Shown here piece by piece: positions 1-10,014 of a DNA stretch of 36,696 bases (positions are counted from its first letter, which is position 1; every line of letters starts with the position of its first letter). This DNA is from an uncultured Prevotellaceae bacterium (GTDB taxonomy: Bacteria; Bacteroidota; Bacteroidia; Bacteroidales; Muribaculaceae). Where the stretch lies: positions 1 to 36,696 of the forward strand of contig ONRP01000041.1 of NCBI GenBank assembly GCA_900320245.1, in the 5' to 3' direction. The notes under the pieces were generated by a model that ran no database searches, had not been told where the DNA came from, and saw only the letters and a program-made list of their open reading frames with translations. The position numbers were made by a program, and so were the translations under genes.

Positions 1-64
1 CTCGCGCCCTCCGGCCCGACCGCCTGAAAAAGGCGTCAAAAAAATCGCTCACGCAATTTGTCAT
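1..64 (-). CDS. possible 5' end of a gene running off the left edge
   Basis: An ATG at 62-64 on the minus strand opens a frame that stays open to the window edge (about 21 codons, rich in Phe and Arg). A well-formed promoter (86-117) lies just upstream and points into it, which is the main reason to list it. Nothing in the short peptide identifies a family. The true start could also lie outside the window. Confidence 0.3.
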   Translation of the reverse strand, partial: MTNCVSDFFDAFFRRSGRRAR

Positions 65-85
65 ATTGTGAGCCGAAAAGCGTTG

Positions 86-117
86 CAAAATTATAGCCGT
101 CACCGAAACTGACCAAA
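86..117 (-). promoter_or_regulatory. Bacteroidetes-type promoter, leftward
   Basis: On the minus strand a -33 TTTG (114-117) is followed after 20 bp by a -7 TAATTTTG (86-93), matching the Bacteroidetes primary sigma consensus. It would drive a gene to the left of the window. Confidence 0.6.
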
Positions 118-238
118 TATTTCGAAGAAAAAATTCAATATTTAACCTAAATTAACCATTCGATGGCAATTTTGGCCCATATTGAATTCTTTTAGCCTAA
201 ATTTTACCGAAAACTGTGAGGTAAATCGTCTATTCAGA

Positions 239-1018
239 TCAGGCATTGACCTGGACTTTGATCCCCGCGTCGCGGAATCGCTGGGCGATGCGCTCCAGTT
301 CCTCTTTGTCCACCTTGACCATATTCTCGGCAGGCGTCTTGCGGTCGATGCTATAGAGCATCACCTCGCGCGGCTTGATCTGGAGGTAGGCGCTCAGGAG
401 GGCATCGAGTTCCTCGTCGGTGGTGTTGTCGTAGTGCTCGCCATCATACTCGCCACGCGTCATGATGGTCTGCACCACGCACTGCCCATTGTAGCGCTTG
501 AGGTCGGCGATGACCCCGTCGGGCAGACAGTTGGGCGATACCGGCCTGTTGAGCAGGCGGAAGGTGCGGGGCAAGGCGCTGTCGAGTTTGAGGATGTTGT
601 TATCCACCTTGAGCAAAGCCTGCATGACCTGGGGCTTGCCAGCCATGGTGGAATTGCTGAGCACCGACACTTTGGCATTGGGGAAATACTCGGTGCGCAG
701 GCGTAGTACATCCTCAACGATTTTCTTGAACTCGGGATGGATGGTGGGCTCACCGTTGCCCGAGAAGGTGATGACGTCGAGGGTCTGGCCCTGCTGCTTC
801 ATCTCCTCGAGTTTGGCGCGCAACTGCTTCTTGACGGCATCGCGTGAGGGCACACCGTCCTTGCCGGGCCCCTGGGCGTTGAATCCAGCCTCGCAATACA
901 GGCAGTCGAACGAGCAGATTTTGCCATCGTTGGGCATGAGGTTGATACCTAAGGACATTCCCAGGCGGCGGCTGTGGATGGGTCCGTATATGGTCGAGTG
1001 GAATAGTACTGTTTGCAT
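239..1018 (-). CDS. radical SAM protein
   Basis: This 259-residue protein has a radical SAM iron-sulfur motif CSFDCLYC (CxxxCxxC) near residue 35, followed by a TFSGNGEPTIHP segment, the glycine-rich SAM-contacting region with a GEPT element typical of small radical SAM enzymes. The family makes 5'-deoxyadenosyl radicals from S-adenosylmethionine; the substrate cannot be told from sequence. No second cluster domain is visible, so it is a minimal radical SAM fold. It is separated from its neighbours by AT-rich spacers and is probably transcribed alone. The ATG at 1018 gives a normal N-terminus. The 1-238 region downstream has no convincing hairpin. Confidence 0.85.
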   Translation of the reverse strand: MQTVLFHSTIYGPIHSRRLGMSLGINLMPNDGKICSFDCLYCEAGFNAQGPGKDGVPSRDAVKKQLRAKLEEMKQQGQTLDVITFSGNGEPTIHPEFKKIVEDVLRLRTEYFPNAKVSVLSNSTMAGKPQVMQALLKVDNNILKLDSALPRTFRLLNRPVSPNCLPDGVIADLKRYNGQCVVQTIMTRGEYDGEHYDNTTDEELDALLSAYLQIKPREVMLYSIDRKTPAENMVKVDKEELERIAQRFRDAGIKVQVNA

Positions 1019-1090
1019 TTCGTTTTAGGTTTTAGATATAGATTGTCGTTATTAACGTCGTTTACACATTATATAATATAAAAGGGAGCA

Positions 1091-1624
1091 TCACATCAGG
1101 TCCAATTGCTGCAGGATGTCGGTGACATCGATGTGCGAGAGCACGCGGCGTTGCTTCAGGGTGTCGGCAAACGTGTCCATGGCTTTCCTGACCTGTGAGT
1201 TGGCAAAAAGCCGCATCATGTTGTCGAAGGCCTCGTCAAAGATCGGCTCCACCTCGTCGCGCTCGAGTTGGCAGTACTCGCGGCCGTCCTCGAGGGCGAC
1301 ATTGAAGAGTTGGTCCCTGAGTCTGCTGTCCACCTTCTCGTTGTCGAGGACCATGCGTCGGCACAGGGCATTGGCAACCGTCAAACCCACCGAGATGCGG
1401 TAATGCCCGATGATGTACTTCCAGGCTCCGCGCGGCGACAGGCGCGGATTGCCGGCAAAAAAGAACTCGGGTGTGAACTTGATGCACTCGGTGCTGTCGC
1501 CGTCGATGGTCACGGCGGTGAACAGGTCCTTGGCATCATAGACCGACAGGCCCAGGACCATACCGGCCACGCCATAGGTCTTGTCGAGTTCGTCGCGATA
1601 TTTCATTCTGATTTTCTCAGCCAT
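1091..1624 (-). CDS. conserved unknown protein, linked to RNase HI
   Basis: This is a 177-residue soluble protein with no signal peptide, membrane segment or motif that I recognise. It is mostly helical in appearance, acidic in its C-terminal half, and ends in a Leu/Gln-rich segment. The frame could also start at a TTG at 1633, but the ATG at 1624 is preferred. It begins about 9 bp after the stop of the RNase HI gene and is almost certainly co-transcribed with it from the promoter at 2307-2338. Function unknown; the coupling to RNase HI is the only contextual clue. Confidence 0.75.
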   Translation of the reverse strand: MAEKIRMKYRDELDKTYGVAGMVLGLSVYDAKDLFTAVTIDGDSTECIKFTPEFFFAGNPRLSPRGAWKYIIGHYRISVGLTVANALCRRMVLDNEKVDSRLRDQLFNVALEDGREYCQLERDEVEPIFDEAFDNMMRLFANSQVRKAMDTFADTLKQRRVLSHIDVTDILQQLDLM

Positions 1625-1633
1625 AGCAATCAA

Positions 1634-2278
1634 TCATTTGCGGCCAAAATCGGCCGGTATTTCTCCCCACTCGCTTGTGTTCCACTTGAGGATGGCATTG
1701 CTCCAGGTGTGGGTGGCCAGCCAACGCTCGGCACGTGCGATGATGTCAAACAGGCGCGCGTTGGCTTCGGTCCGTGCCAACTTGGTGCGGCACTGCTTGT
1801 TGCGCACCCACGCCATTGCCGTGCGGCTGTCGCTGTAGATGGCGGTGCGGTCGTTGCCGCTGTTGTGGAACATCGCCAAGGCGTGCACGATGGCCAGGAA
1901 CTCGCCGATGTTGTTGGTCGCATCGGGGAAAGGACCCTGGCGGAACAGTTCGGCGCCAGTGGGCACATCCACGCCACGGTATTCCATAATGCCCGGGTTG
2001 CCTGAGCAAGCCCCGTCGACGGCGATGCTGTCGTGGACGATGTCGGGGATGGCGTCATAGTTGATGATCTCGCGCGGGGCGCGGGCGATGGCACGCAGGA
2101 TGTCCATCTCCCCCGGGTCGTTGCGGAACGCCTCGACCGCCTCTTCCTGGGTCGCAAACGCCTTGTAGCGCGCACCGGGAATGCCCTTCACCCGCAACTC
2201 GCATTCAGCCCACGAGTCACAGATGCCAGGTTCGGTCCCCTGCCACACCACATACCACTTGCGCCTATCGCTTGCCAT
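1634..2278 (-). CDS. rnhA: ribonuclease HI with N-terminal viroplasmin-type domain
   Basis: This 214-residue protein degrades the RNA strand of RNA-DNA hybrids, clearing primers and R-loops. Residues about 8-50 (YVVWQGTEPGICDSW...) form the small viroplasmin-like hybrid-binding domain found in eukaryotic-type and many Bacteroidetes RNases H. The catalytic domain follows, with the four acidic positions visible: Asp in DGACSGNPG, Glu in NIGEFLA, Asp in YSDS and Asp in the C-terminal WGEIPADFGRK. Length and domain order match the family. It is the first gene of a two-gene unit with the unknown protein at 1091-1624. The catalytic residues look intact. Confidence 0.92.
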   Translation of the reverse strand: MASDRRKWYVVWQGTEPGICDSWAECELRVKGIPGARYKAFATQEEAVEAFRNDPGEMDILRAIARAPREIINYDAIPDIVHDSIAVDGACSGNPGIMEYRGVDVPTGAELFRQGPFPDATNNIGEFLAIVHALAMFHNSGNDRTAIYSDSRTAMAWVRNKQCRTKLARTEANARLFDIIARAERWLATHTWSNAILKWNTSEWGEIPADFGRK

Positions 2279-2306
2279 TCACTTTTTCCTTTTAAATCTG
2301 GAACGA

Positions 2307-2338
2307 CAAAATTACATCATTTTTTCCATATCGGCAAA
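2307..2338 (-). promoter_or_regulatory. promoter of rnhA unit
   Basis: Minus-strand TTTG (2335-2338), 20 bp, then TAATTTTG (2307-2314): a full match to the Bacteroidetes -33/-7 pattern. It lies about 29 bp before the rnhA ATG. Confidence 0.7.
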
Positions 2339-2383
2339 TTTTGCAATTTATGCCCTCCCGATGCGAAAAACAGGTGCTGCGCA

Positions 2384-2414
2384 CTTGTTTTTCAGCGAAA
2401 AGTGACTACTTTTG
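2384..2414 (+). promoter_or_regulatory. promoter of WG-repeat gene
   Basis: TACTTTTG at 2407-2414 is a -7 match, with CTTG at 2384-2387 in -33 position (19 bp apart). The ATG of the WG-repeat gene is at 2478, leaving a leader of roughly 55 nt. It is divergent from the rnhA promoter. Confidence 0.55.
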
Positions 2415-2477
2415 CAACATCTCACACACTGAGTGCATTAATCCACCCCTAGAATTAATCTTTAACCCACTTACAAC

Positions 2478-3899
2478 ATGAGAAAATCTTACCTTATCAA
2501 GCGACTGCTGTTGATGGTTGCTGTCATGGCCCTCGCACTTCCCGTTGCCGCTCAGGACTATGAAGAGGACGAGCGCGCAGCGCTGCTGACCAAGCAATAT
2601 GATGAACTGATCGACTACTGGGGAGGCGATAACGTGATTGTCAAGAAAAACGGCAAGATGGGCGTAGTCAATGCCGACAACAAGTTATTCATCCCGCTGC
2701 AGTATGACTCCATCCAAAAATTAGAGCACCTCTACTATGTGTGGCAAAACGACAAGATGGGTCTTATCTCGAGCACCGGGTCGACCATCATCCCCATCAA
2801 ATACGCACAACTCGAGACTTTCGGCACTAACGAAAAATACTACTTTGTCGCCATTCAGGGCGATATTGAATGCCTGGACCAGACCGCCGGGGACTTTGAG
2901 GCCTGTGGCGTGACCTGCGGCATACTCGACTCAATAGGCCGTGTTGTCATCCCATTTTCTCATAATTTTCTGGTACCCCTTGAGACATTCGGAAACGACG
3001 AAGACGATGACTTCCATTATCTTGCCAAATTCAACATCAAGCAGCAACATATCGGCGTGATTGACATGGCAGGCCAAGAGGTCTTGCCCATGGTTTATGA
3101 GGACCTGTACACCAAAATATGCTACGGCAACCTGATCGTTAGTAAAGATTCCAAATATGGCGTCATCAACATGAAGGGCGAGGAAATCATCCCCCTCCAA
3201 TATGACAAAGCCGCCTTTGATGGCTATGGCAAAGCCCTTGCCCTCGGAAAAAAAATTGGTGAGACTGACGATGAGGAACAGTATCAATACGGTTTTTGGG
3301 ACTTAGATGGCCATCAATTGAGTGATATGGTATTCAGTGATGTCGAAGCAAATATCTTCGGTTATATCCTTCAAATCGATGGCAAAACTTATTACACCAT
3401 GTCTTTCAATGAAGGACTCACGCCTTTCTTCAACAATGACGAAGATGAAGAATCCATTGTTGAAGAATCTTCATTGTTTGGCTATCTTGACCGACAAGGC
3501 AGGGTTGCCATTAAGCCACAATTCAGTTCGGCCGAACCCTTCAGTGACGGTTTGGCTGCAGTGGGTTTGCCAAATGATGATGGTAATGGCGAACTATACG
3601 GCTATATTGACACCAGCGGCAAAATGGTGGTACCGGCCATCTATTCTGTCGTCGCTCCATTCGTTGCCGGTCTTGGAGTCGTGAGGACAACCGATGGCGA
3701 GGTCATCGTCATTGACAAACAAGGCAACCACATCATGGATGTTCCGGGCTATGATGCAGAAATCATCGTTGACGATAACGGCCTGGGCCTGACGCTCATC
3801 AAGGTTACCGGATATGATGACAATGTCAAATACTATGACAGGACAGGAAAACTCATCAAGATGCTTGTCGACGGGGAGTACTTATACCCACGTCCCTGA
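2478..3899 (+). CDS. exported WG-repeat protein
   Basis: This 473-residue protein starts with a basic stretch and hydrophobic core ending in VAAQD, a signal peptide cleaved around residue 25. The rest is a run of about seven WG-type repeats: each has an aromatic or small residue next to Gly, a beta turn with Asp/Gly, then an IP-x-x-Y/F segment (for example KMGVVNADNKLFIPLQY, KYGVINMKGEEIIPLQY, LFGYLDRQGRVAIKPQF, LYGYIDTSGKMVVPAIY). WG repeats form beta-rich scaffolds; no enzymatic residues are visible. Cleavage by signal peptidase I would release it to the periplasm or outside, since no lipobox Cys is present. It is monocistronic, between its own promoter and the convergent terminator at 3935-3975. 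Confidence 0.88.
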   Translation: MRKSYLIKRLLLMVAVMALALPVAAQDYEEDERAALLTKQYDELIDYWGGDNVIVKKNGKMGVVNADNKLFIPLQYDSIQKLEHLYYVWQNDKMGLISSTGSTIIPIKYAQLETFGTNEKYYFVAIQGDIECLDQTAGDFEACGVTCGILDSIGRVVIPFSHNFLVPLETFGNDEDDDFHYLAKFNIKQQHIGVIDMAGQEVLPMVYEDLYTKICYGNLIVSKDSKYGVINMKGEEIIPLQYDKAAFDGYGKALALGKKIGETDDEEQYQYGFWDLDGHQLSDMVFSDVEANIFGYILQIDGKTYYTMSFNEGLTPFFNNDEDEESIVEESSLFGYLDRQGRVAIKPQFSSAEPFSDGLAAVGLPNDDGNGELYGYIDTSGKMVVPAIYSVVAPFVAGLGVVRTTDGEVIVIDKQGNHIMDVPGYDAEIIVDDNGLGLTLIKVTGYDDNVKYYDRTGKLIKMLVDGEYLYPRP

Positions 3900-3934
3900 C
3901 CCGGCATTATCTTGACAAATCAATAGCGAGAAAT

Positions 3935-3975
3935 AGACTGACAGTGGCCCATTGCTGAACGGGCGCTGTCAGTCT
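3935..3975. terminator. bidirectional terminator between WG gene and aroK
   Basis: A 10-bp stem (3935-3944 with 3966-3975) is extended by GCCC/GGGC (3947-3950 with 3961-3964). The hairpin overlaps the aroK stop codon and sits between two convergent genes, so it can serve both. The T-run is short on either side. Confidence 0.6.
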
Positions 3976-4511
3976 TCTTGTTTCAGGATGGCGGCGAGGC
4001 GGCGGGCAGTGCGCTCGGTAGCCCTGGCGGTCTCGATGTCGGTGGAATCGAACAGCAACCTGGATTGGGAATAAAAGGGAGCCCGTTCTTCCAGTTCCTT
4101 GACAACCAGGGAGAGAACCTCGTCGGAAGGTAAAGTATTGATTTTTGGCCGTTTGCACTTCTGCTCGGGCAGAAGCAGACGGTCGGTGATGCGTTCGGGA
4201 CTGGTAGTGAGCCACACGGTGATGCCGGCCCGGTTCATCAGCGCCATGTTGTCACAGTGGCAGGGTGTGCCACCACCGCAGCCGACGATGACATCGGTCA
4301 TCGCAGCCACCTCATGCAGGGCCTCGGTTTCCAACTCACGGAAGCGGTTTTCGCCCATTTCATCGAAGATTTTGACGATTGACATACCCTGTCGGGCCTC
4401 GATGAATTCGTCGAGGTCGATGAAGCGCAGACCCATCTGCCGGGCAAGTACCTCACCCAGTGTGGTCTTGCCGCAGCCCATGTAACCGATCAGGAAAACA
4501 GGTTTCATCAT
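3969..4511 (-). CDS. aroK: shikimate kinase
   Basis: This 180-residue enzyme phosphorylates shikimate at the 3-OH using ATP, in the pathway to chorismate and aromatic amino acids. Visible elements are the Walker A loop GYMGCGKTT (about residue 9), the shikimate-binding FIDLDEFIE, RFRELE with its Arg, the GCGGGTP loop, and a lid Arg in CKRPKI. The C-terminal ELEERAPFYSQ is typical of the Bacteroidales protein. The ATG at 4511 is chosen because it overlaps the upstream epimerase stop as ATGA and gives a normal N-terminus; the frame extends further upstream only through the epimerase gene. It is the last gene of the unit GT9-epimerase-aroK. Confidence 0.92.
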   Translation of the reverse strand: MMKPVFLIGYMGCGKTTLGEVLARQMGLRFIDLDEFIEARQGMSIVKIFDEMGENRFRELETEALHEVAAMTDVIVGCGGGTPCHCDNMALMNRAGITVWLTTSPERITDRLLLPEQKCKRPKINTLPSDEVLSLVVKELEERAPFYSQSRLLFDSTDIETARATERTARRLAAILKQED

Positions 4512-5518
4512 AACCATCCCGCCTCGCGGTACCACGCGATAGCCTCGCGGATGCCTTCGCGCAGCGGGTACTTGGGATTGAAGGAGAAATCGCGTTGCGC
4601 CTCGCTGGTGTCGCACTGCCAGTTGCGCTGTTTCAGTATCTTGAACTTGTCGCGGTTGAGGGGGCTTGCCTTGAGAGTCACCTTGCCCACAAACTCGGCA
4701 ATGCGGCACACGATCTTGACCAGCCACAGGGGGCAGGTCACTGGAATGACGAACTTCTTGCCCAGTTCCTCACAGACGATCTTTCGGAATTCCTGCTGCG
4801 TGTAAGCGCGGTCCTCGCTGATGAAGTAAGCCTTGCGCATCGGTCCTTTTTCCAACGCGTCCATCACTGCGGTGACCAGGTCCTTGACATAGATGAACGT
4901 GAGCATCTGCTTCTTGAACCCCACGCTGAAGTCAAATCCGCGCTTGATGCTCTTGATCATCAGGAAGTAGTCCTTCTCGTGCGGGCCGTAGACGCCCGTG
5001 CAGCGGAAGATGGTGTAGGGGAAACCTTCCACGCTCTGCAGGTAGGTCTCACCCTTGAGTTTTGAGACACCATAGAAAGTGTTGGGCAACGGCACATCGC
5101 TCGATGAAATGGGCCTATAGTTCTCCTCATCACCCGGTCCCATCACGCTCAGGCTGCTCATCATCAAAAAGACGTCGGGGGTCATGTTAGTGACCTGCAG
5201 GGCATCGACCAGGGCGCGCAGATAGCCGTGGTTGACCATCTCGAAGTCCAGATAGTTGGTGCTCTTGGTCACGCCCAGGTTGTGTACGATGTAGTCCCAC
5301 CTGCCCCACTCGCCCATGTGGTCGCGCAGGGTGTCCTCCAGGCGGTCCTGGTCTCTGTAGTCCAGTTCGATGAAATGGATGCGTTCGTCCTTGAGAAACT
5401 CGCGGCTGGTGGTCGCTCTCACCGCAGCCCAGGTGTCATAGCCGCGCTTGAGGGCCTCCTCGACGAGGAAACCGCCGATGAAACCGCCGGCTCCGGTAAT
5501 CAGGATACTCTTGCTCAT
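4508..5518 (-). CDS. NAD-dependent epimerase/dehydratase (extended SDR)
   Basis: This 336-residue protein has the N-terminal dinucleotide-binding loop TGAGGFIG (residues 8-15), the acidic residue after beta 2, a catalytic YGVSK (YxxxK) with upstream MSSLSV, and the RCTGVYGP segment of extended short-chain dehydrogenases. The family acts on nucleotide sugars or 3-beta-hydroxysteroid/flavonol-like substrates; the substrate is not determined here. Both ends overlap neighbours by 4 bp (ATGA), so translation with the GT9 gene and aroK is coupled. Placement behind a heptosyltransferase-like gene suggests a surface-glycan role, which is an inference. Confidence 0.85.
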   Translation of the reverse strand: MSKSILITGAGGFIGGFLVEEALKRGYDTWAAVRATTSREFLKDERIHFIELDYRDQDRLEDTLRDHMGEWGRWDYIVHNLGVTKSTNYLDFEMVNHGYLRALVDALQVTNMTPDVFLMMSSLSVMGPGDEENYRPISSSDVPLPNTFYGVSKLKGETYLQSVEGFPYTIFRCTGVYGPHEKDYFLMIKSIKRGFDFSVGFKKQMLTFIYVKDLVTAVMDALEKGPMRKAYFISEDRAYTQQEFRKIVCEELGKKFVIPVTCPLWLVKIVCRIAEFVGKVTLKASPLNRDKFKILKQRNWQCDTSEAQRDFSFNPKYPLREGIREAIAWYREAGWL

Positions 5519-6642
5519 TCCTTATTGTCGTGTGATTCTTGTTCTTGTCGGCGCGCCTGTGCCAGTTTGGTTGCCTTGGTCTTGTGCTCGGCGTTATACT
5601 CCACGGCCTCAACGACACGCTTGACGATGTCCTCAGGCTTGATGTTGCCCAGACAGCGGTAGTCGCCGTACTTGCAAGTCTTGTCGCCGGTGATGGAACA
5701 GGGTCGGCAGTCCATATCGAGTTGGATATCATCTTCCACGACCTGGTTGTAGCCCAGATAGCCGCACGACGGCGACGTGGGTCCCCAGATGGTCATGGCC
5801 TGCAGGTCGACCAGCGAGGCCAGGTGCATATTGGCCGACTCCATCGTGAGCATCAGGTCGCACTTGGCAAACAGCGCATACTCGTCGATGAATTTGTGCT
5901 TGACCTCGGCCATCGAGGTGACGCGCTTGTACTTGCGGGCAATACCCCTTAGCGCGATCTTCTCGGCCTTGCCGCCGCCCATAAGGAATATCCAGTAGTT
6001 CTCGCGCTTGCTCAACTCGGCAATCACCTGCTCCATGAGTTCCAGGGGGTAGGCCTTCTGCCGATGCGATGAGAACGGCGAGATGGCAATCCACCGTTGC
6101 CCGGGTTCCTTTTCCAGGACAATGGGGCTGACCGGCCAGTCGCGTCCCTCGTAGAGGCGGGTGAAGTTGTCGGGGGCCTCACATCCCAATTGGGTGAACA
6201 CGTTGCGGTAACGCTGGTGGATGGGAGTGACCGGATCGGTGGAGCGATGGCTGACCAGCGCGCGGCGTTTGGGTTTCTCACGGTCAAGACGGGCAATCTG
6301 CGCGCCACGCAAACGCAGATAGGCATCGATAATCCATGTTCCTGACACATTGTGCAGGTCGGCAACCGCATCGATATCATACATCTTGTAGAGTTGCCTG
6401 GCAAGTTTAATCAGGCCGAACAAGCCGCGGTAGTTCTCCTTGACGTCAAAGTCCACCACCTTGAGGTTGGCGGGGCGGTCATGGAACATCGATGCGGGCC
6501 AGCGCTTGGTGAGCATGACAAAACGTGTGTCGGGGTTGGCCTTGCACACGGGGTACAACACCGGTATGGCCATCGCTACGTTACCCAACACGGAGAGTCG
6601 CATGACAAGCACATTTTTATGTTTTTTCTTCTCGGTTGCCAT
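5515..6642 (-). CDS. glycosyltransferase family 9 (heptosyltransferase-like), copy 1
   Basis: This 375-residue protein has the GT9/LPS heptosyltransferase layout: an N-terminal NVLVMRLSVLGNVAM segment, KRWPASMF, then a C-terminal donor-binding half with WIFLMGGG, LTMESANMHLAS and TIWGPTSP. It is expected to be cytoplasmic and to transfer a sugar from a nucleotide donor to a lipid A-core or other lipid-linked glycan. The ATG at 6642 is preferred over a GTG at 6651. It is paralogous to the gene at 6785-7843, with a nearly identical core. Note ESAN here against DSAN in the paralogue, and GN in place of the usual GD in the N-terminal motif. First gene of its unit. Confidence 0.88.
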   Translation of the reverse strand: MATEKKKHKNVLVMRLSVLGNVAMAIPVLYPVCKANPDTRFVMLTKRWPASMFHDRPANLKVVDFDVKENYRGLFGLIKLARQLYKMYDIDAVADLHNVSGTWIIDAYLRLRGAQIARLDREKPKRRALVSHRSTDPVTPIHQRYRNVFTQLGCEAPDNFTRLYEGRDWPVSPIVLEKEPGQRWIAISPFSSHRQKAYPLELMEQVIAELSKRENYWIFLMGGGKAEKIALRGIARKYKRVTSMAEVKHKFIDEYALFAKCDLMLTMESANMHLASLVDLQAMTIWGPTSPSCGYLGYNQVVEDDIQLDMDCRPCSITGDKTCKYGDYRCLGNIKPEDIVKRVVEAVEYNAEHKTKATKLAQARRQEQESHDNKE

Positions 6643-6685
6643 AGGGAACACAGGATTAGTGAGATAGATGATAGAAATTGCATGG

Positions 6686-6717
6686 CAAAGTTATATCATC
6701 TCAACGAATTATGCAAA
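6686..6717 (-). promoter_or_regulatory. promoter of the GT9-epimerase-aroK unit
   Basis: Minus-strand TTTG (6714-6717), 20 bp, then TAACTTTG (6686-6693): a full -33/-7 match between the two GT9 genes. It indicates that copy 1 has its own promoter and is not only read through from copy 2. Confidence 0.7.
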
Positions 6718-6784
6718 AAACAGTTGAAATAATCCAACGGCGGCATCGTGCCAACCATCAGATTACAGAGGCGGCACGGTACCT

Positions 6785-7843
6785 TCAGCGTACCTGCTCG
6801 ACCAGGTCAACCACCCGCTTGACGATGCGCTCGGGCGGGATACCCGCCATGCAACGGAAGTCGCCGTAGCGGCAGTCACGCTCGCCATAGATCGAGCACG
6901 GGCGGCATTCCATATCCTCGAGTTGGATGTCGGTGCCGGCGTCCTGTCCGTAGCCGAGGAAGCCGCATGCGGGCGAAGTGGCACCCCAGATGGTGACGCT
7001 CTTAAGCCCCATCAGCGATGCCAGGTGCATGTTGGCCGAGTCCATGGTGACCATCAGGTCGCACTTGCCAAGCAAGGCATATTCGTCGATGAAACCGTGC
7101 TTTATCTCAGCCATCGAGATGACATGCTGGTGCCGCTTGGCGATGCCCCGCAGGGCAATCTTCTCCTCCTTGCCGCCACCCATGAGGAAAATCCAGTAAT
7201 TCTCGCGCTTGCTCAATTCGGCAATCACCTGTTCCATGAGTTCCAGGGGATAGACCTTGCCCTCGTGGGCCGAGAACGGCGAGACGGCAATCCAGCGCTG
7301 CCCCGGCTCCTTCTCAAGTACAATGGGACTCACAGGCAACGGCTTGTCGTCGTACAGGCGAGTGAAGCCGCCGGGTGCCTCCAGACCCAAGTTTTCAAAT
7401 ACCAAGCGATAGCGGTCGATGGTGGGAGTGACCGGCTCGTCGCTCTTGTGGTTGATGAGCGCTTTGCGCTTTGCCCGTTCCTTGTCGAGTCTAACGACAG
7501 GGAGGCCGTAGAGCCTGAAGACGAGGCCCATGACGCGAGTGCGCAACACATTGTGCAGGTCGGCCACAGCATCGATGCCATACTTGCGGCGCAACTTCAG
7601 GGCGAGCCTTATCAGCCCGAACACGCCCTTATACTCCTTCTTGACATCGATGCCCAGCACCTCCAGGTTGTCGGGGCGGTCATGGAACATCGAGGCCGGC
7701 CATTTCTTGGTCAGCATGACAAACCGCGTGCCGGCATTGGCCCGGCAGACGGGATACAGCACCGGGATGGTCATCGCCACATCGCCCAGAGCCGACAGGC
7801 GCATGACCAGCACGTTGCGCCACTGACCTTCACTTCTTGCCAT
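6785..7843 (-). CDS. glycosyltransferase family 9 (heptosyltransferase-like), copy 2
   Basis: This 352-residue protein has the same GT9 architecture as copy 1: NVLVMRLSALGDVAM at the N-terminus (with the normal GD), KKWPASMFHDRP, WIFLMGGGKEEK, TMDSANMHLAS and TIWGATSP. Four cysteines near the C-terminus (ECRPCS, RDCRYGDFRC) are shared with copy 1 and may bind metal. Its 5' end overlaps the DUF4254 gene by 14 bp, so the two are translated together. Acceptor and donor sugars are unknown; a role in lipopolysaccharide or lipooligosaccharide core assembly is the family expectation. Confidence 0.88.
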   Translation of the reverse strand: MARSEGQWRNVLVMRLSALGDVAMTIPVLYPVCRANAGTRFVMLTKKWPASMFHDRPDNLEVLGIDVKKEYKGVFGLIRLALKLRRKYGIDAVADLHNVLRTRVMGLVFRLYGLPVVRLDKERAKRKALINHKSDEPVTPTIDRYRLVFENLGLEAPGGFTRLYDDKPLPVSPIVLEKEPGQRWIAVSPFSAHEGKVYPLELMEQVIAELSKRENYWIFLMGGGKEEKIALRGIAKRHQHVISMAEIKHGFIDEYALLGKCDLMVTMDSANMHLASLMGLKSVTIWGATSPACGFLGYGQDAGTDIQLEDMECRPCSIYGERDCRYGDFRCMAGIPPERIVKRVVDLVEQVR

Positions 7844-8435
7844 ACAGGACAGGGTTGGTTTCGGGGTCGTTATACATCTTCATCTGCATATAGACCTTCA
7901 TGAACTTGCGGCCTTCGGCAATGTCTTCGAGCAACTGGTTGATAGCGGTCGTCAGGTCGTCGCGCTGCTCGAGCAGGACGTCGAGTTTGGCCTGGCACTT
8001 GGCGATATGGGCAGCATCGGCATCGGTGCGCTCGGTCTGCTCCCTCATGTGCCAAATCTTGAGGGAAAGAATCGACAGGCGGTCGATGGCCCAAGCCGGG
8101 CTCTCGGTGTTGATGGTCGCGTCGGGCAATACCTCCACAGCGGCATACTGCTGGCGGAAGTAGGCGTCAATCTCCTCGACGAGATCGGTACGGTCCTGGT
8201 TGCTGCGGTCGATGCGGCGCTTGAGGGCCAGGGCCACAACGGGGTCGATATTCTCGTCGCGGATGATGTCCTCGAGGTGCCACTGCACGGCGTCAATCCA
8301 ATTCTTGGATGCCAGGCTGGCCTCGACCGTGCCTTCCTCAAACGGGTTGATGAACACGGCGTCCACATCGTCGGTGGCGTGATACAGTTTTACCACCTCG
8401 TCAAATATCTCGTTACATTTGTTGGCAAAAGTCAT
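7830..8435 (-). CDS. DUF4254 family protein
   Basis: This 201-residue soluble helical protein resembles the DUF4254 family, which in Bacteroidales is commonly found beside GT9 genes. Recognisable blocks include NWIDAVQWHLEDIIRD, the DRLSILSLKIWHM segment and a C-terminal KMYNDPETNP. There is no signal peptide and no known catalytic motif. The 14-bp overlap with the GT9 gene and the 27-bp gap behind miaB place it in the unit miaB-DUF4254-GT9. Function unknown; an accessory role in glycan assembly is inferred only from neighbours. Confidence 0.82.
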   Translation of the reverse strand: MTFANKCNEIFDEVVKLYHATDDVDAVFINPFEEGTVEASLASKNWIDAVQWHLEDIIRDENIDPVVALALKRRIDRSNQDRTDLVEEIDAYFRQQYAAVEVLPDATINTESPAWAIDRLSILSLKIWHMREQTERTDADAAHIAKCQAKLDVLLEQRDDLTTAINQLLEDIAEGRKFMKVYMQMKMYNDPETNPVLYGKK

Positions 8436-8462
8436 AGTATTAATCGTTGTGTTGTGTTTTGG

Positions 8463-9842
<1,380 letters not shown>

Positions 9843-9875
9843 GTCAGTCTGCTTTTAATTCTGCAAATAATCCCG

Positions 9876-9907
9876 CAAAGGTACAACAAATCCCTCACCT
9901 ACACAAT
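9876..9907 (-). promoter_or_regulatory. promoter of miaB unit
   Basis: Minus-strand TACCTTTG (9876-9883) is a -7 match, with ATTG (9904-9907) 20 bp upstream in the -33 position. The miaB ATG lies 34 bp downstream. Confidence 0.6.
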
Positions 9908-9982
9908 AGCGCACGCACACGCGTGGCTCGTGGGCCATTGTTTTGCCTCTCAGGCATAAACAGCAAAAAACTGTGTAAAAAC

Positions 9983-10014
9983 CATTGCGGCAATGCTTTT
10001 TTTGCCTAACTTTG
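9983..10014 (+). promoter_or_regulatory. promoter of NagB-like/PIG-L gene
   Basis: ATTG (9983-9986), 20 bp, then TAACTTTG (10007-10014). The element lies downstream of an upstream in-frame ATG (9993), so the real start must be the ATG at 10044. Confidence 0.65.

Noticed and set aside
3907-4215. 102-codon minus-strand frame at the 3' end of aroK
   Set aside because: It overlaps aroK in a different frame and is a shadow.
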